A stretch of DNA of 56,512 bases from an uncultured Thiodictyon sp. (GTDB lineage Bacteria > Pseudomonadota > Gammaproteobacteria > Chromatiales > Chromatiaceae): the NCBI GenBank assembly GCA_903837595.1, contig CAILVI010000349.1:1-56512 (forward strand), in the 5' to 3' direction. Below are positions 47,348 through 56,018 of this stretch, in pieces. Below the pieces are notes generated by a model that saw only the letters and a program-made list of their open reading frames with translations, was not told the DNA's origin and made no database searches. A program made the position numbers and the translations under genes. Every line of letters begins with the position of its first letter. Position 1 is the first letter of the stretch.

Positions 47348-50300
47348 ATGGGCCGCTTTTTCATCGATCGCCCGGTCTTCGCCTGGGTCATCGCCCTCGT
47401 CATCATGCTGGCGGGGGTCCTGTCGATCCTGAGCCTGCCGGTTTCCCAGTATCCGAGCATCGCCCCTCCCGCCATCGCCATCACGGCGACCTATCCCGGG
47501 GCTTCGGCCCAGACGCTGGAGGACTCGGTGACCCAGGTCATCGAACAGCAGATGAACGGACTCGACGGCCTGCGCTATATGTCATCCACCAGCGAATCCA
47601 ACGGGGTGGCGAGCATCACGCTGACGTTCAATAACGGGACCAATCCCGATACCGCCCAGATGCAGGTCCAGAACAAACTGCAACTGGCCACGGCACTGTT
47701 ACCGGCCGAGGTGCGCCAGCAGGGCCTCCAGGTGGCCAAGTCGGTGCGTAACTTTCTGATGGTGGTGGCATTCGTGTCCAAGGACGGGCGCCTGACGAAC
47801 GGCGATCTCGGCGACTATGTGTCCAGCCTGGTCAAGGACCCCATCAGTCGCGTCGCCGGCGTGGGCGAAATGACCCTGTTCGGCTCCCAGTACGCCATGC
47901 GCATCTGGTTGGACCCGAACCGACTCAACCAGTTCGGGCTCACACCGGCCGACGTGGCGGCGTCCATCAAGGCGGAAAACGCCCAGATCTCCGCGGGCCA
48001 ACTCGGCGCCATCCCCGCCGTGCCGGGTCAGCAGATCAATGCCACCGTCAATGTCCAGAGCCGGCTGGCCAGCCCGGATGCCTTCGGCGCCATCCGGCTG
48101 CGCACGCAAGCCGACGGCGCCACCGTCTACCTGCGCGACGTGGCGCGCGTGGAGCTTGGCAGCGAGCAATACGAGGTCATCGGACGCCACAACGGCAAGC
48201 CCGACGTGGGACTCGCGATTCGTCTGGCCACCGGGGCCAATGCACTGGAGACCGCGACGGCCGTTAAGAAAAAGATCGCGGAACTCTCGGCCTTTTTCCC
48301 GGCCGGGATGGAGGCCGTCTTCCCCTACGACACCACGCCCTTTGTGCGTATCTCCATCGGCGAGGTGATCAAGACCCTGGGCGAGGCGGTGGTCCTGGTC
48401 TTCCTGGTCATGTATCTGTTCCTGCAAAACTTCCGCGCCACCCTGATCCCGACAATCGCGGTACCGGTGGTATTGCTCGGCACCTTCGGCGTGCTGGCGG
48501 CCTTCGGCTACTCCATCAATACACTCACCCTGTTCGCGATGGTGCTCGCCATCGGTCTGCTGGTGGATGACGCGATCGTGGTGGTCGAGAACGTCGAGCG
48601 GGTGATGCACGAGGACGGCCTGCCGCCCAAGGAGGCCACCCGCCGCTCCATGGATCAGATTACCAGCGCACTGATCGGCATCGCGCTGGTGCTGTCCGCG
48701 GTCTTCGTCCCGATGGCCTTTTTCGGCGGTTCCACCGGCGTGATCTACCGCCAGTTCTCGGTCACCATCGTCTCCGCCATGCTGCTCTCGGTCACGGTCG
48801 CGCTGATCCTGACGCCGGCGCTCACCGCGACCCTCCTGCGCTCCACCGATCACGTGCGCGAACGCGGCTTCTTCGGCTGGTTCAATCGCACCTTCGCGCG
48901 CAGCGTCGAGCTCTATGGGAAGGGTGTCGGCGGCATGTTGAAACGGCGCCGGCTGTTCTTGGCGGTCTATGCCTTGCTGGTGGTGGCGCTGGGCGTGCTC
49001 TATGTGCGGATGCCGACCGCCTTCCTGCCGGACGAGGACCAGGGCATCCTGATCAACTCGGTCATGCTGCCCACCGGGGCGACCCGCGAGCGCACCCTGG
49101 AGGTGCTGAAACAGATCGAGCGTCATTACCTTGAAACCGAGTCCGAGGCGGTGCAGGAACTCATCACGGTCGCCGGCTTCAGCTTTGCCGGACGCGGACA
49201 GAACATGGCCATCGGCTTCGTACGACTGAAGGATTGGGACCAGCGCAAGCGCCCTGACCTGCAAGTCAAGGCCATCGCCGGACGGGCCATGAAGGCCTTC
49301 TCAGGGATCCGCGATGCCCAGGTCTTTGCCTTCCCGCCGCCGGCGGTCATCGAGCTGGGTACCGGCTCGGGCTGGGACCTGCAGCTTCAGGATCGCGGCA
49401 ACCTGGGTCATGACGCACTGATGGCCGCGCGCGGTCAGTTGCTCGGCATGGCCGCCGGCAATCCCGCGCTGATGGCCGTGCGACCCAATGGCCGCGCGGA
49501 CGAACCCCAGTATCAGGTCGAGGTGGACCGCACCAAGGCTGGTGCACTGGGCCTGTCGCTGGCCGCGATCAACAGCGCCTTGTCGATCGCCTGGGGCAGT
49601 GCCTATGTCGACGACTTCGTCCATGAGGGGCGGGTCAAGAAGGTCTATATGCAGGCCGATGCCCCGAACCGCATGGTGCCGGAAGACCTCAACGCCTGGT
49701 ATGTGAAGAACGACCAGGGCAACATGGTGCCCTTCTCCGCCTTTGCGAACACCCGCTGGGTCTATGGTTCGCCGCGCCTGGAGCGTTATAACGGCCTGCC
49801 ATCGGCGGAGATCATGGGGCAGGCCGCGCCCGGCATCAGCTCCGGCGCCGCCATGGCCATCGTCGAGGGTCTGGTCGCCAAGCTGCCCGCCGGGATCGGC
49901 ATGGAGTGGACCGGCCTGTCATTCGAGGAACGCGCCGCCGGTGCCCAGGCCCCGGCACTCTATGCCCTGTCCGCACTGGCGGTCTTCCTGGCCCTGGCCG
50001 CCCTCTATGAGAGTTGGTCGGTGCCCTTCTCGGTCATGCTGGTGGTGCCCCTGGGGGTGCTGGGCGCGGTGGTCGCGGCCCTGAGTCTCGGGCTGCCCAG
50101 TGACATCTATTTCCAGGTCGGGCTGCTCGCCACCATCGGGCTGGCGGCAAAAAATGCCATCCTGATCGTCGAGTTCGCCAAGACCCTCCAGGAACAGGGG
50201 CAGGATGCCATCGGCGCGGCACTGGCAGCGGCGCGGATGCGGTTGCGCCCGATCGTGATGACCTCACTGGCCTTCGGCCTGGGCGTGCTGCCGCTCGCTC

Positions 50301-50500
50301 TGAGCAGCGGCGCCGGATCGGGTGGCCAGAACGCGATCGGCACCGGCGTGATCGGCGGGGTGATCGCCGGTACCTCGCTGGGGGTCTTGTTCGTGCCGCT
50401 GTTCTTTGTGCTGGTGCGGGGTCGGAAGCGGCAGCCGGTACCTGACGAGGTCAGCGCCGTGCAATCGTTCGAGGTCGTTCATCAGCCACACCGGCCTTGA
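47348..50500 (+). CDS. RND multidrug efflux pump (AcrB/HAE-1 family)
   Basis: The 1050-residue protein has the complete AcrB layout: TM1 at the N-terminus ([20 protein letters not shown]), two large periplasmic loops and 12 membrane helices. The proton relay is intact: the Asp pair in TM4 ([18 protein letters not shown]) and Lys in TM10 ([17 protein letters not shown]). Motifs such as [20 protein letters not shown] are conserved. Length matches AcrB (1049). It forms a tripartite pump with the adaptor and the TolC-like protein and exports hydrophobic drugs, dyes or detergents; the real substrate is unknown. The start has a suitable ribosome site in the gap (GGAGCA). Confidence 0.97.
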   Translation: MGRFFIDRPVFAWVIALVIMLAGVLSILSLPVSQYPSIAPPAIAITATYPGASAQTLEDSVTQVIEQQMNGLDGLRYMSSTSESNGVASITLTFNNGTNPDTAQMQVQNKLQLATALLPAEVRQQGLQVAKSVRNFLMVVAFVSKDGRLTNGDLGDYVSSLVKDPISRVAGVGEMTLFGSQYAMRIWLDPNRLNQFGLTPADVAASIKAENAQISAGQLGAIPAVPGQQINATVNVQSRLASPDAFGAIRLRTQADGATVYLRDVARVELGSEQYEVIGRHNGKPDVGLAIRLATGANALETATAVKKKIAELSAFFPAGMEAVFPYDTTPFVRISIGEVIKTLGEAVVLVFLVMYLFLQNFRATLIPTIAVPVVLLGTFGVLAAFGYSINTLTLFAMVLAIGLLVDDAIVVVENVERVMHEDGLPPKEATRRSMDQITSALIGIALVLSAVFVPMAFFGGSTGVIYRQFSVTIVSAMLLSVTVALILTPALTATLLRSTDHVRERGFFGWFNRTFARSVELYGKGVGGMLKRRRLFLAVYALLVVALGVLYVRMPTAFLPDEDQGILINSVMLPTGATRERTLEVLKQIERHYLETESEAVQELITVAGFSFAGRGQNMAIGFVRLKDWDQRKRPDLQVKAIAGRAMKAFSGIRDAQVFAFPPPAVIELGTGSGWDLQLQDRGNLGHDALMAARGQLLGMAAGNPALMAVRPNGRADEPQYQVEVDRTKAGALGLSLAAINSALSIAWGSAYVDDFVHEGRVKKVYMQADAPNRMVPEDLNAWYVKNDQGNMVPFSAFANTRWVYGSPRLERYNGLPSAEIMGQAAPGISSGAAMAIVEGLVAKLPAGIGMEWTGLSFEERAAGAQAPALYALSALAVFLALAALYESWSVPFSVMLVVPLGVLGAVVAALSLGLPSDIYFQVGLLATIGLAAKNAILIVEFAKTLQEQGQDAIGAALAAARMRLRPIVMTSLAFGLGVLPLALSSGAGSGGQNAIGTGVIGGVIAGTSLGVLFVPLFFVLVRGRKRQPVPDEVSAVQSFEVVHQPHRP

Positions 50501-50529
50501 TCATTATCCCGGCCACCGCCCCCCGCTCT

Positions 50530-50576
50530 CGTGACACCGCTGTGCGGTGTCACGCCTGTGTCAGGCGCTCTGCGCC
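50530..50576 (+). repeat. Double-hairpin dispersed repeat, copy 2
   Basis: The first hairpin is a perfect 11-bp stem with a 3-base loop (50530-50554). The second is a 5-bp stem (GGCGC with GCGCC, 50564-50576). It lies right after the RND pump gene. It matches the units at 31961-32009 (minus) and 55886-55934 (plus). Confidence 0.75.
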
Positions 50577-50638
50577 GGGAGCGCCGATGGCCGGGACGAT
50601 GATCAAGGGCATCATGGTTAAGGCCAGCGGCAGGTTTA

Positions 50639-50658
50639 GGTCGCCCTTCAGGGCGACC
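50639..50658. terminator. Short perfect hairpin after the efflux operon
   Basis: An 8-bp stem (GGTCGCCC with GGGCGACC) closes a TTCA loop. It stands between the RND pump gene and the DUF2887 gene and may end transcription, although no T run follows. Confidence 0.4.
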
Positions 50659-50705
50659 GGCACTGGGCTTTGCCGAACCCGTATCCTATGGGTACGATAG
50701 ACCAG

Positions 50706-51587
50706 ATGAAGACCGACCATCCCATCTACCTGTTCCTGTCCGCCTGCGCGGAGGCCTTCCGGGTGCTGACCGGAGGCCTGAGCCTGGCGGGCGAGTACCG
50801 GTTCTGTTCCCTCACCATCAAAGGACTGGAACGGCGGCTGGACGGGATATTCGAGCCCGAGGGGCACCCCGGACCGGTCTATGTGGTCGAATTTCTCGGC
50901 CAGCCCGCGCCTGCGGCCTGGTATAACCTGCTGACCAAGATCGGACTCTACGGCGAGCAGCATCCGGAGCGCGACGTGGTCGGGGTCCTGGCCTTGCTGC
51001 GCGAGCAAGACACCCCACGCTACCCCAGTGGGGTCGGCGATGCGCGCTCACTGGTGACGGGCGTGGCCCTGGATCGCATCCTGCCCGACTGGTTGGCGCG
51101 CGAGCCGGAGAACCCGTTCGTGGCGGTCTTCGCACCCCTGATGATTGAGGATGACGCGGAGTTGCAGGCGCGCGCCCCGGCGCTGTGGCGGACGGTTCAG
51201 ACGGCACCACTCGCGGTACGCGACGTGCTCAGCCAGGTGCTGGAGTTTTGGTTTTTCGAGCGATTTCGCGGGCTCACCGCGAAGGAGATCTGGTCGATGT
51301 TGAATCTGGTGACTCCCATCCAGGAAACGCGGGCCTATCAGTCGATCTTTGCCGAGGGAAAGATTGAGGGCAAGATTGAGGGCAAAACCGAGGGCAAGAC
51401 CGAGGGTGAGACCGCGGGCAAGGTCGGCACCCTCAAACGCCAGTTGACGCGCCGATTCGGTGCCCTGCCCGCTTGGGGAGAGCGACGCATCGACGCTGCG
51501 CCTATCACCCAACTCGACGCCTGGCTCGACGGCATCTTCGACGCCGCGAGTCTCACGGACCTGATCGGACCGGAAGCCGACCGCTAA
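50706..51587 (+). CDS. DUF2887-family PD-(D/E)XK nuclease (Rpn-related) with DUF4351 tail
   Basis: I chose the ATG at 50706 (MKTDHPIYLFLSACAEAF), the usual start of DUF2887 proteins. The nuclease core is RRLDGIFEPEG (Asp) and VYVVEFLGQP (Glu-x-Gln position), near residues 40-70. The middle is helical with LEFWFFERFRGLTAKEI. A run of EGK repeats (about residues 217-236) is encoded by five 12-base tandem units at 51354-51413. The C-terminus is a DUF4351 domain (LKRQLTRRFGALPAWGERRI; LDAWLDGIFDA). The family is common and multicopy in Chromatiaceae and cyanobacteria; its role in recombination is presumed. This copy looks intact, unlike the one at 27819. Confidence 0.85.
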   Translation: MKTDHPIYLFLSACAEAFRVLTGGLSLAGEYRFCSLTIKGLERRLDGIFEPEGHPGPVYVVEFLGQPAPAAWYNLLTKIGLYGEQHPERDVVGVLALLREQDTPRYPSGVGDARSLVTGVALDRILPDWLAREPENPFVAVFAPLMIEDDAELQARAPALWRTVQTAPLAVRDVLSQVLEFWFFERFRGLTAKEIWSMLNLVTPIQETRAYQSIFAEGKIEGKIEGKTEGKTEGETAGKVGTLKRQLTRRFGALPAWGERRIDAAPITQLDAWLDGIFDAASLTDLIGPEADR

Positions 51588-51645
51588 CCCAACTTCGCCG
51601 CCGCGGGGAGCCGCCGGAAAAGCAGATCCTAGTCGCAGCAAGGCG

Positions 51646-52866
51646 TCACCCCTGTGTCAAACGCCCCGCGCTACGCGCACCCGCTGCGGGAGGTGGGGCA
51701 CAAACGGGCTGATCCAGGGCCCGCCGCAGCGCGCTGGCGGCGGGCTTCAGTGCGGGCTGGTAATGATCCACGAAACGGCACAGATCGTCCGCCACCAGCC
51801 GGCGGATCGCCAAGGGGGCGACCTCCTGGCTACCGCACTTGGGCAGCACCCAGGGCTTGCCCGCCAGCCGGCGGGAAACGGCCTGACCCAGCAGGGCATA
51901 GCAGCGCTTGTCGGCCAGGCTCGCCAGTTGCACCCCGTTGTTCGGGGGCGCCTGATCGCGCAGCTCAAAGCGCCACCCGAGCCGATTGGCCGGGTTGTCC
52001 ATCAGCTTGGCGTCGTCGAGCATGGCGAGCGCCGCCCGCTGCGCCTCGGCCGCCTCGCCCCACTCGCCGCGGGCCCAATGCGCCAGCGCCTGCTCGATGC
52101 GGGCGAGCGGGAACTGGCTGATCTGCCGGTACTGCTCGATCGCCGCGTCGGCCGCGCCCCCATCCAGCAGGGTGCGCGCCAGATTGCTGCGGTACTGCGG
52201 CGACTGAGGGGCCAGGTCCACCGCGCGTCGATAGGCGGCGATGGCGTCCCCGTCCTCGCCCGTCAAATCGTGGACCAAGCCGAGCAGAAACCACGCCTGG
52301 GCATTCGCCGGATCGGCGGTCACGGCGGTCTCCAGGGACTTGCCCGCCCCGCTGAAGTCACCCCCCTTGATGGCCAGGGCGGCCTCCAACACCAGCAGGT
52401 CGGCATCGGCGGGCGCCTGGGCGCTCAGCTCGTGCAACCGCTGCCCCAGGGTCGACCAGTCCTGCGGCGGGGTATTCAAGTGATCGCCCAGCTGGGCCTT
52501 CTCGCGCAGTGAGTCGAGCCCCGGCCAGCCTGAGAGCCAATCCGGGATGGCCTTCAGCCTGGTGAGCGCGGTGTCGTAACGGGCAATACGCAGCGCGGCA
52601 CGGGCACTCTCCATGGGGTGGTGCAGAAATACGAAATAGAGGCCCCCCATGACGACGGCGCTCGGCACCAGGGTTAGACCCAGTGCCCGCCAGAAATGCC
52701 GCGGCCGGCGGAACTCGATCGGACCAAGTTCAAAGCCGAACGCGGCGATCTTCTCGATCTTGAAGAAGACGCCCGGTTCTGCCGCCGGCGGCGCCGCCCC
52801 GCCCGCCCCCGCCGCGCCGGAACGATCCTGACGCCCCGTCCGGCGCCCGCCCCGGCGCCCGCTCAT
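51646..52866 (-). CDS. Membrane-anchored TPR protein coupled to the caspase-like gene
   Basis: The 406-residue protein has a cytoplasmic Arg-rich N-terminus, one membrane helix (about 63-83, LGLTLVPSAVVMGGLYFVFL) and a periplasmic part. That part has tetratricopeptide repeats near 145-250 (ADADLLVLEAALAIKGGDFS; NAQAWFLLGLVHDLTGEDGD; SPQYRSNLARTLLDGGAADA). The C-terminus has two conserved-looking Cys residues (KRCYALLG; LPKCGSQEV). The last residues are encoded by part of a dispersed repeat, so the natural end may have been replaced. The start overlaps the caspase-like stop by ATGA, which makes a functional link likely. The function is unknown. Confidence 0.75.
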   Translation of the reverse strand: MSGRRGGRRTGRQDRSGAAGAGGAAPPAAEPGVFFKIEKIAAFGFELGPIEFRRPRHFWRALGLTLVPSAVVMGGLYFVFLHHPMESARAALRIARYDTALTRLKAIPDWLSGWPGLDSLREKAQLGDHLNTPPQDWSTLGQRLHELSAQAPADADLLVLEAALAIKGGDFSGAGKSLETAVTADPANAQAWFLLGLVHDLTGEDGDAIAAYRRAVDLAPQSPQYRSNLARTLLDGGAADAAIEQYRQISQFPLARIEQALAHWARGEWGEAAEAQRAALAMLDDAKLMDNPANRLGWRFELRDQAPPNNGVQLASLADKRCYALLGQAVSRRLAGKPWVLPKCGSQEVAPLAIRRLVADDLCRFVDHYQPALKPAASALRRALDQPVCAPPPAAGARSAGRLTQG

Positions 52867-54821
52867 GGCTTGGGCAGCAGCGTAAAGCTGTTGCCCTCGG
52901 TCGAACTGAACGGGTACTGCTCAAAACCGCGCTTGCGGGTGATCCGCGGCAGTTCCTCCTCCACATAATCGGCCAGTTCCCGCACCTCAATGGTCCCGTT
53001 GCCGTTGCGGTCCGCGGCACCGCCCAGGCCCTTGAGCAGTGCAAAGGTGAAGGCGCCGTGGCCGCCCTCGCCCTCCACCGCCATCCGCTCGTCCGCGGTG
53101 GCGGCGATCATGGCCCGGCCGGTGAGCCGGCTCAATCGATCGATGGCGTCCTTGTCGCCGATCCCGCGCCCGGCCGGGGCGCCGAAGCCCCCGGCGCTAC
53201 AGGTGTCGATCAGCACCACCGTCTTGGTGGCCGGGATGGCGGCCAGGAGCTTGCGAAACTGGTCGCTGGTCAGGCTGCGCTCGTGCAGTGCCGCGCTGGT
53301 GGTATAGACCGCGTCCGCCGGGATGAAGTGATAGTCACGCTCCAGGCTGGCGCCGTGCCCGGCCAGATAGAGCACGAACACATCCTGAGGCGCGACCTGT
53401 CCGGCCAGCTTGGTCAGCGCGCCGCGGATCGCCTCCCCGCTCGCCTCCCGGTCGGGGAGCACGCGCGCCGTCACGGCGCGGAACAGACGCGGCCCGCGCT
53501 CCTTGAACAGGTCGGCCATGGAGCGGGCGTCCGCGGCGGCAAACCGCACCCCGGCTTTGAGGTTCTCGTCGCGGTAATTGGACACGCCCACCGCCAGCAG
53601 CCAGAGCGCCGGCCGGGCCTGCTGCCCCGGGCGCACCTGCACCTGCACTCGCGCGGGCGCGGACTCGACCCCGCGCGCGTTGACCGCGCTCACCCTGATC
53701 TCGGACTCATGCGCCTGCGCCGCCTGGGGCAGGGTGAAGGTCTGGCTCTCGGTGCCGTCGGCAAACACGCCCACCGCCCGACCCTGTTGCTCCACCCCGT
53801 CGATGCGGTAGATCACCCGGCCGGTGCCGCCGCCCGGGTAGCTGACCCGCACCTTCACCTGGACCTCGCCGTCGGTGCTGACCCGCGCCGGGGACAGCAG
53901 TTCCACCCGCGGCGGGCGGGCCTCGGGTCCGGCCAGCACCTGACGCACATCGCCGCCCTGTTGGACCGCCGCGGCCATCAATTCATCCCCGTCCGGATCG
54001 AGCCGCCGGGCGATCAGTCCGGGCAGATAAAAACGCTCGCTCAACTGGCGGGCGGCGACGAACTCGCCGGCCTGGTCCCGGCCATGATTGAGGTGATAGC
54101 CCATCAGCTCCTCGGCCTTGGGGTCCGAGGCGGTATAAAAACCCTCCGGGGTCCAGGCGACCCAGCGCTTGCGGTCGGCGTGGGGGAAGAAGGCGAGGAC
54201 CTCCCGGCCGTCGCTCGCGCGGTGCCAGCGGACGGTGCCGTCGCCGTAGCCGGCCACGATAAAGCGGCCGTCGGGGCTCCAGTTGACTGCCCAGGCGGCG
54301 CCGGGGACCGGCTGTTCCCAGACCTGCTTGCCTTTGCGGTCGAAGCGGCGCAGGTACCACTCGGTGCCGAGTACGACGCCCTGGCCGTCGGGGGCGATGG
54401 CGAGGCTGCGCGAGCGCTCGTAGGGGTCCAGGGTCAGCGCACGGCCGTTGAGGCTGGGGCTCGTGCCACCCTGCCAGCCCTGGATTGCCAACCCGGGCGC
54501 ACTGGTGCGGGCGGCGGAGAGCCCAGGGGCGTCCGGACCCAGTGCGCGGCCGGCCAGGTCGAAGGTGTGCGCGTCCTTGCCGCCGTATGCAAAGCCGAAG
54601 CGCACCCGGCGGGTGTCCGCGGACAGGCGCAACTGGTCCCCCTGGTCGCGCAGGTCGGTAATGGCCCCGTCCTGGCGTCGGCCGACCCGAAAGGCCGGGT
54701 CGATCACCCCCCAGGTAGGGTCCTGGGCGGCGAAGAGCAGACCGCCGCCGGGGAGCGGGACCAGGTCCATCACCGTGTTGCCACTCAGTGGCAGATCGCG
54801 GTGGCTGGACCAGTCGCCCAC
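52863..54821 (-). CDS. Caspase-like (C14) peptidase portion of a WD40-caspase protein
   Basis: From the ATG at 54821 the 652-residue frame carries further WD40-like strands (SIAPDGQ and NWSPDGRFIVAGYGDG near 155-205) and an Ig-like strand region (about 310-400). A C14 caspase-like domain at about 405-600 has the dyad H489 (LYLAGHGAS) and C541 (LIDTCSAGGF), followed by an EF-hand-like DRNGNGTIEV near the end. Coding signal continues upstream in this frame to about 54857 (SVNGKRLVRRWPVGDWSS), where it joins the upstream WD40 frame. So this is the C-terminal part of one gene split by a one-base deletion. Such proteins are predicted proteases with beta-propeller sensors. Confidence 0.85.
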   Translation of the reverse strand: MGDWSSHRDLPLSGNTVMDLVPLPGGGLLFAAQDPTWGVIDPAFRVGRRQDGAITDLRDQGDQLRLSADTRRVRFGFAYGGKDAHTFDLAGRALGPDAPGLSAARTSAPGLAIQGWQGGTSPSLNGRALTLDPYERSRSLAIAPDGQGVVLGTEWYLRRFDRKGKQVWEQPVPGAAWAVNWSPDGRFIVAGYGDGTVRWHRASDGREVLAFFPHADRKRWVAWTPEGFYTASDPKAEELMGYHLNHGRDQAGEFVAARQLSERFYLPGLIARRLDPDGDELMAAAVQQGGDVRQVLAGPEARPPRVELLSPARVSTDGEVQVKVRVSYPGGGTGRVIYRIDGVEQQGRAVGVFADGTESQTFTLPQAAQAHESEIRVSAVNARGVESAPARVQVQVRPGQQARPALWLLAVGVSNYRDENLKAGVRFAAADARSMADLFKERGPRLFRAVTARVLPDREASGEAIRGALTKLAGQVAPQDVFVLYLAGHGASLERDYHFIPADAVYTTSAALHERSLTSDQFRKLLAAIPATKTVVLIDTCSAGGFGAPAGRGIGDKDAIDRLSRLTGRAMIAATADERMAVEGEGGHGAFTFALLKGLGGAADRNGNGTIEVRELADYVEEELPRITRKRGFEQYPFSSTEGNSFTLLPKP

Positions 54822-54850
54822 CGGCCAGCGGCGGACCAGGCGCTTGCCGT

Positions 54851-55762
54851 TTACACTCCAGCGCCCCCGGCCAGCAGATAACGGCCGTCGGCGCTCCAGG
54901 CGACCCTGCCGAGATCGCCGTTGTCCACATCGGCAGTGTCCGGCCGGGCGACCTGGGCCAGTGTCCCACCGTCCAGGACATCTACCGCCGTGCTGTCGTT
55001 GAAGCCCACTGCGATCAGGCGCCCGTCCGGAGAAAAGCGGGCGGCGTAGGGCTCTTTGCCCCCACTCGGGCGGGAGGTCTTGGGCTTGCCTAGCCGGCCC
55101 CCGTCCATCGCGTATAGGCGCACCTGACCGTCAAGACTCGTGGTAACCAGATGCCGGCCGTCCGGGCTGAAGTGTGCGCTTAAGGAGGCGGCACCGTAGT
55201 CCGTGTCCTGTCCGGTCTCGGCCCAACTCCCCGTATCGAAGACCCGCACGCCGCCCCTGCCTCCCAGTGCCCCGGCCAACCGGCGGCCGTCGGGTGAGAA
55301 TGCGAGGTGATTGATGCCGCTCGGCAGCCCCGTCAGCCGGCGCCGCAGGCGGCCATCGGCGCGGTCGAACAGATAGATCGCGGTCCCACCGTGTGAACCG
55401 AGCGTGGTATATCCCCCCACCGCCACCAAGGCCCCATCCGGCGACAGTGCCACGGCATTGAGCTTGCCCTCGTTACCCTCGCCCTGGGGCGGGCGCAGCA
55501 CCAACACCTGCCGCCCGGTCGCGACCTCCCAGACCCGGGCGGTCTTGTCCTCCGAGGCGGTTACCGCCCAGCGCCCGGCGGCATCGGTGGCGATGCGCCA
55601 GATCAGGGCCGTGTGCATCCCGGTCTCGATCCGCGGCAACGGCTTGGCCGGCGGTCCAGCGCCAGCGGACCCCGGATCGGCCCTGGTGCCGGCCGCGCCG
55701 GCGAGCACCAGCAGGAGCGGCAGGAGAGTGATCAGCAGGCGTGGTCTCGACCAGATTGCCAT
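54851..55762 (-). CDS. WD40 N-terminal portion of the same gene, frameshifted near 54858
   Basis: The 303-residue frame starts with a signal peptide (LLITLLPLLLVLAGAAGTRA) and continues with WD40 repeats: HTALIWRIATDAAGRWAVTA cut at the first blade, DKTARVWEVATGR, VALSPDGALVAVGGY, LAFSPDGRRLAGALGG, AHFSPDGRHLVTTSLDG and ARFSPDGRLIAVGFND. It ends in mid-blade (GRYLLAGGAGV, stop at 54851-54853). The next blade continues without a gap in the downstream frame. One missing base in GGAGTG (54857-54859) explains the break. With the base restored, a single exported or periplasmic protein of about 970 residues results. Whether the break is real or a sequencing error cannot be told here. Confidence 0.85.
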   Translation of the reverse strand: MAIWSRPRLLITLLPLLLVLAGAAGTRADPGSAGAGPPAKPLPRIETGMHTALIWRIATDAAGRWAVTASEDKTARVWEVATGRQVLVLRPPQGEGNEGKLNAVALSPDGALVAVGGYTTLGSHGGTAIYLFDRADGRLRRRLTGLPSGINHLAFSPDGRRLAGALGGRGGVRVFDTGSWAETGQDTDYGAASLSAHFSPDGRHLVTTSLDGQVRLYAMDGGRLGKPKTSRPSGGKEPYAARFSPDGRLIAVGFNDSTAVDVLDGGTLAQVARPDTADVDNGDLGRVAWSADGRYLLAGGAGV

Positions 55763-55885
55763 CGCGGTTCCTCGCGGCGGTCCCCGGCGGCCCGGTGCGT
55801 CGGCGTCGCTGGACAGACCGCGGATTATGATTCGTCGGCGGCCAATTGACGCACATCGGCGGCGTGAATGGCAAGTCTGACCTCT

Positions 55886-55934
55886 GGTGACAGCGCTGCG
55901 GCGGTGTCACCCAGGTGTCCGGCGCTGCGCGCCG
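55886..55934 (+). repeat. Double-hairpin dispersed repeat, copy 3
   Basis: The first hairpin (GGTGACAGCGC with GCGGTGTCACC) has one mismatch. The second is a perfect 6-bp stem (CGGCGC with GCGCCG, 55920-55934). It stands between the divergent WD40-caspase and SEC-C genes and matches the units at 31961 and 50530. A partial, degraded unit covers about 51645-51678 at the end of the TPR gene. Confidence 0.7.
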
Positions 55935-56018
55935 CGAGCCGGCCGAGATGACAATGACGGCGCTCGGCTACACTATCGGCCAAACCCCATCGATCCCGCA
56001 ACTTGAGAGTCAGACGCC

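Noticed and set aside
47699-49264. Long open frame of about 520 codons antisense to the RND pump gene
   Set aside because: It mirrors the AcrB-type frame on the other strand, is rich in Asp/His/Gly/Gln typical of antisense reading of GC-rich DNA, and has no recognisable domain.
53058-54881. Open frame of about 600 codons on the plus strand opposite the caspase-like gene
   Set aside because: The caspase and WD40 motifs are all on the minus strand; the opposite frame is low in complexity and is a shadow of codon bias.
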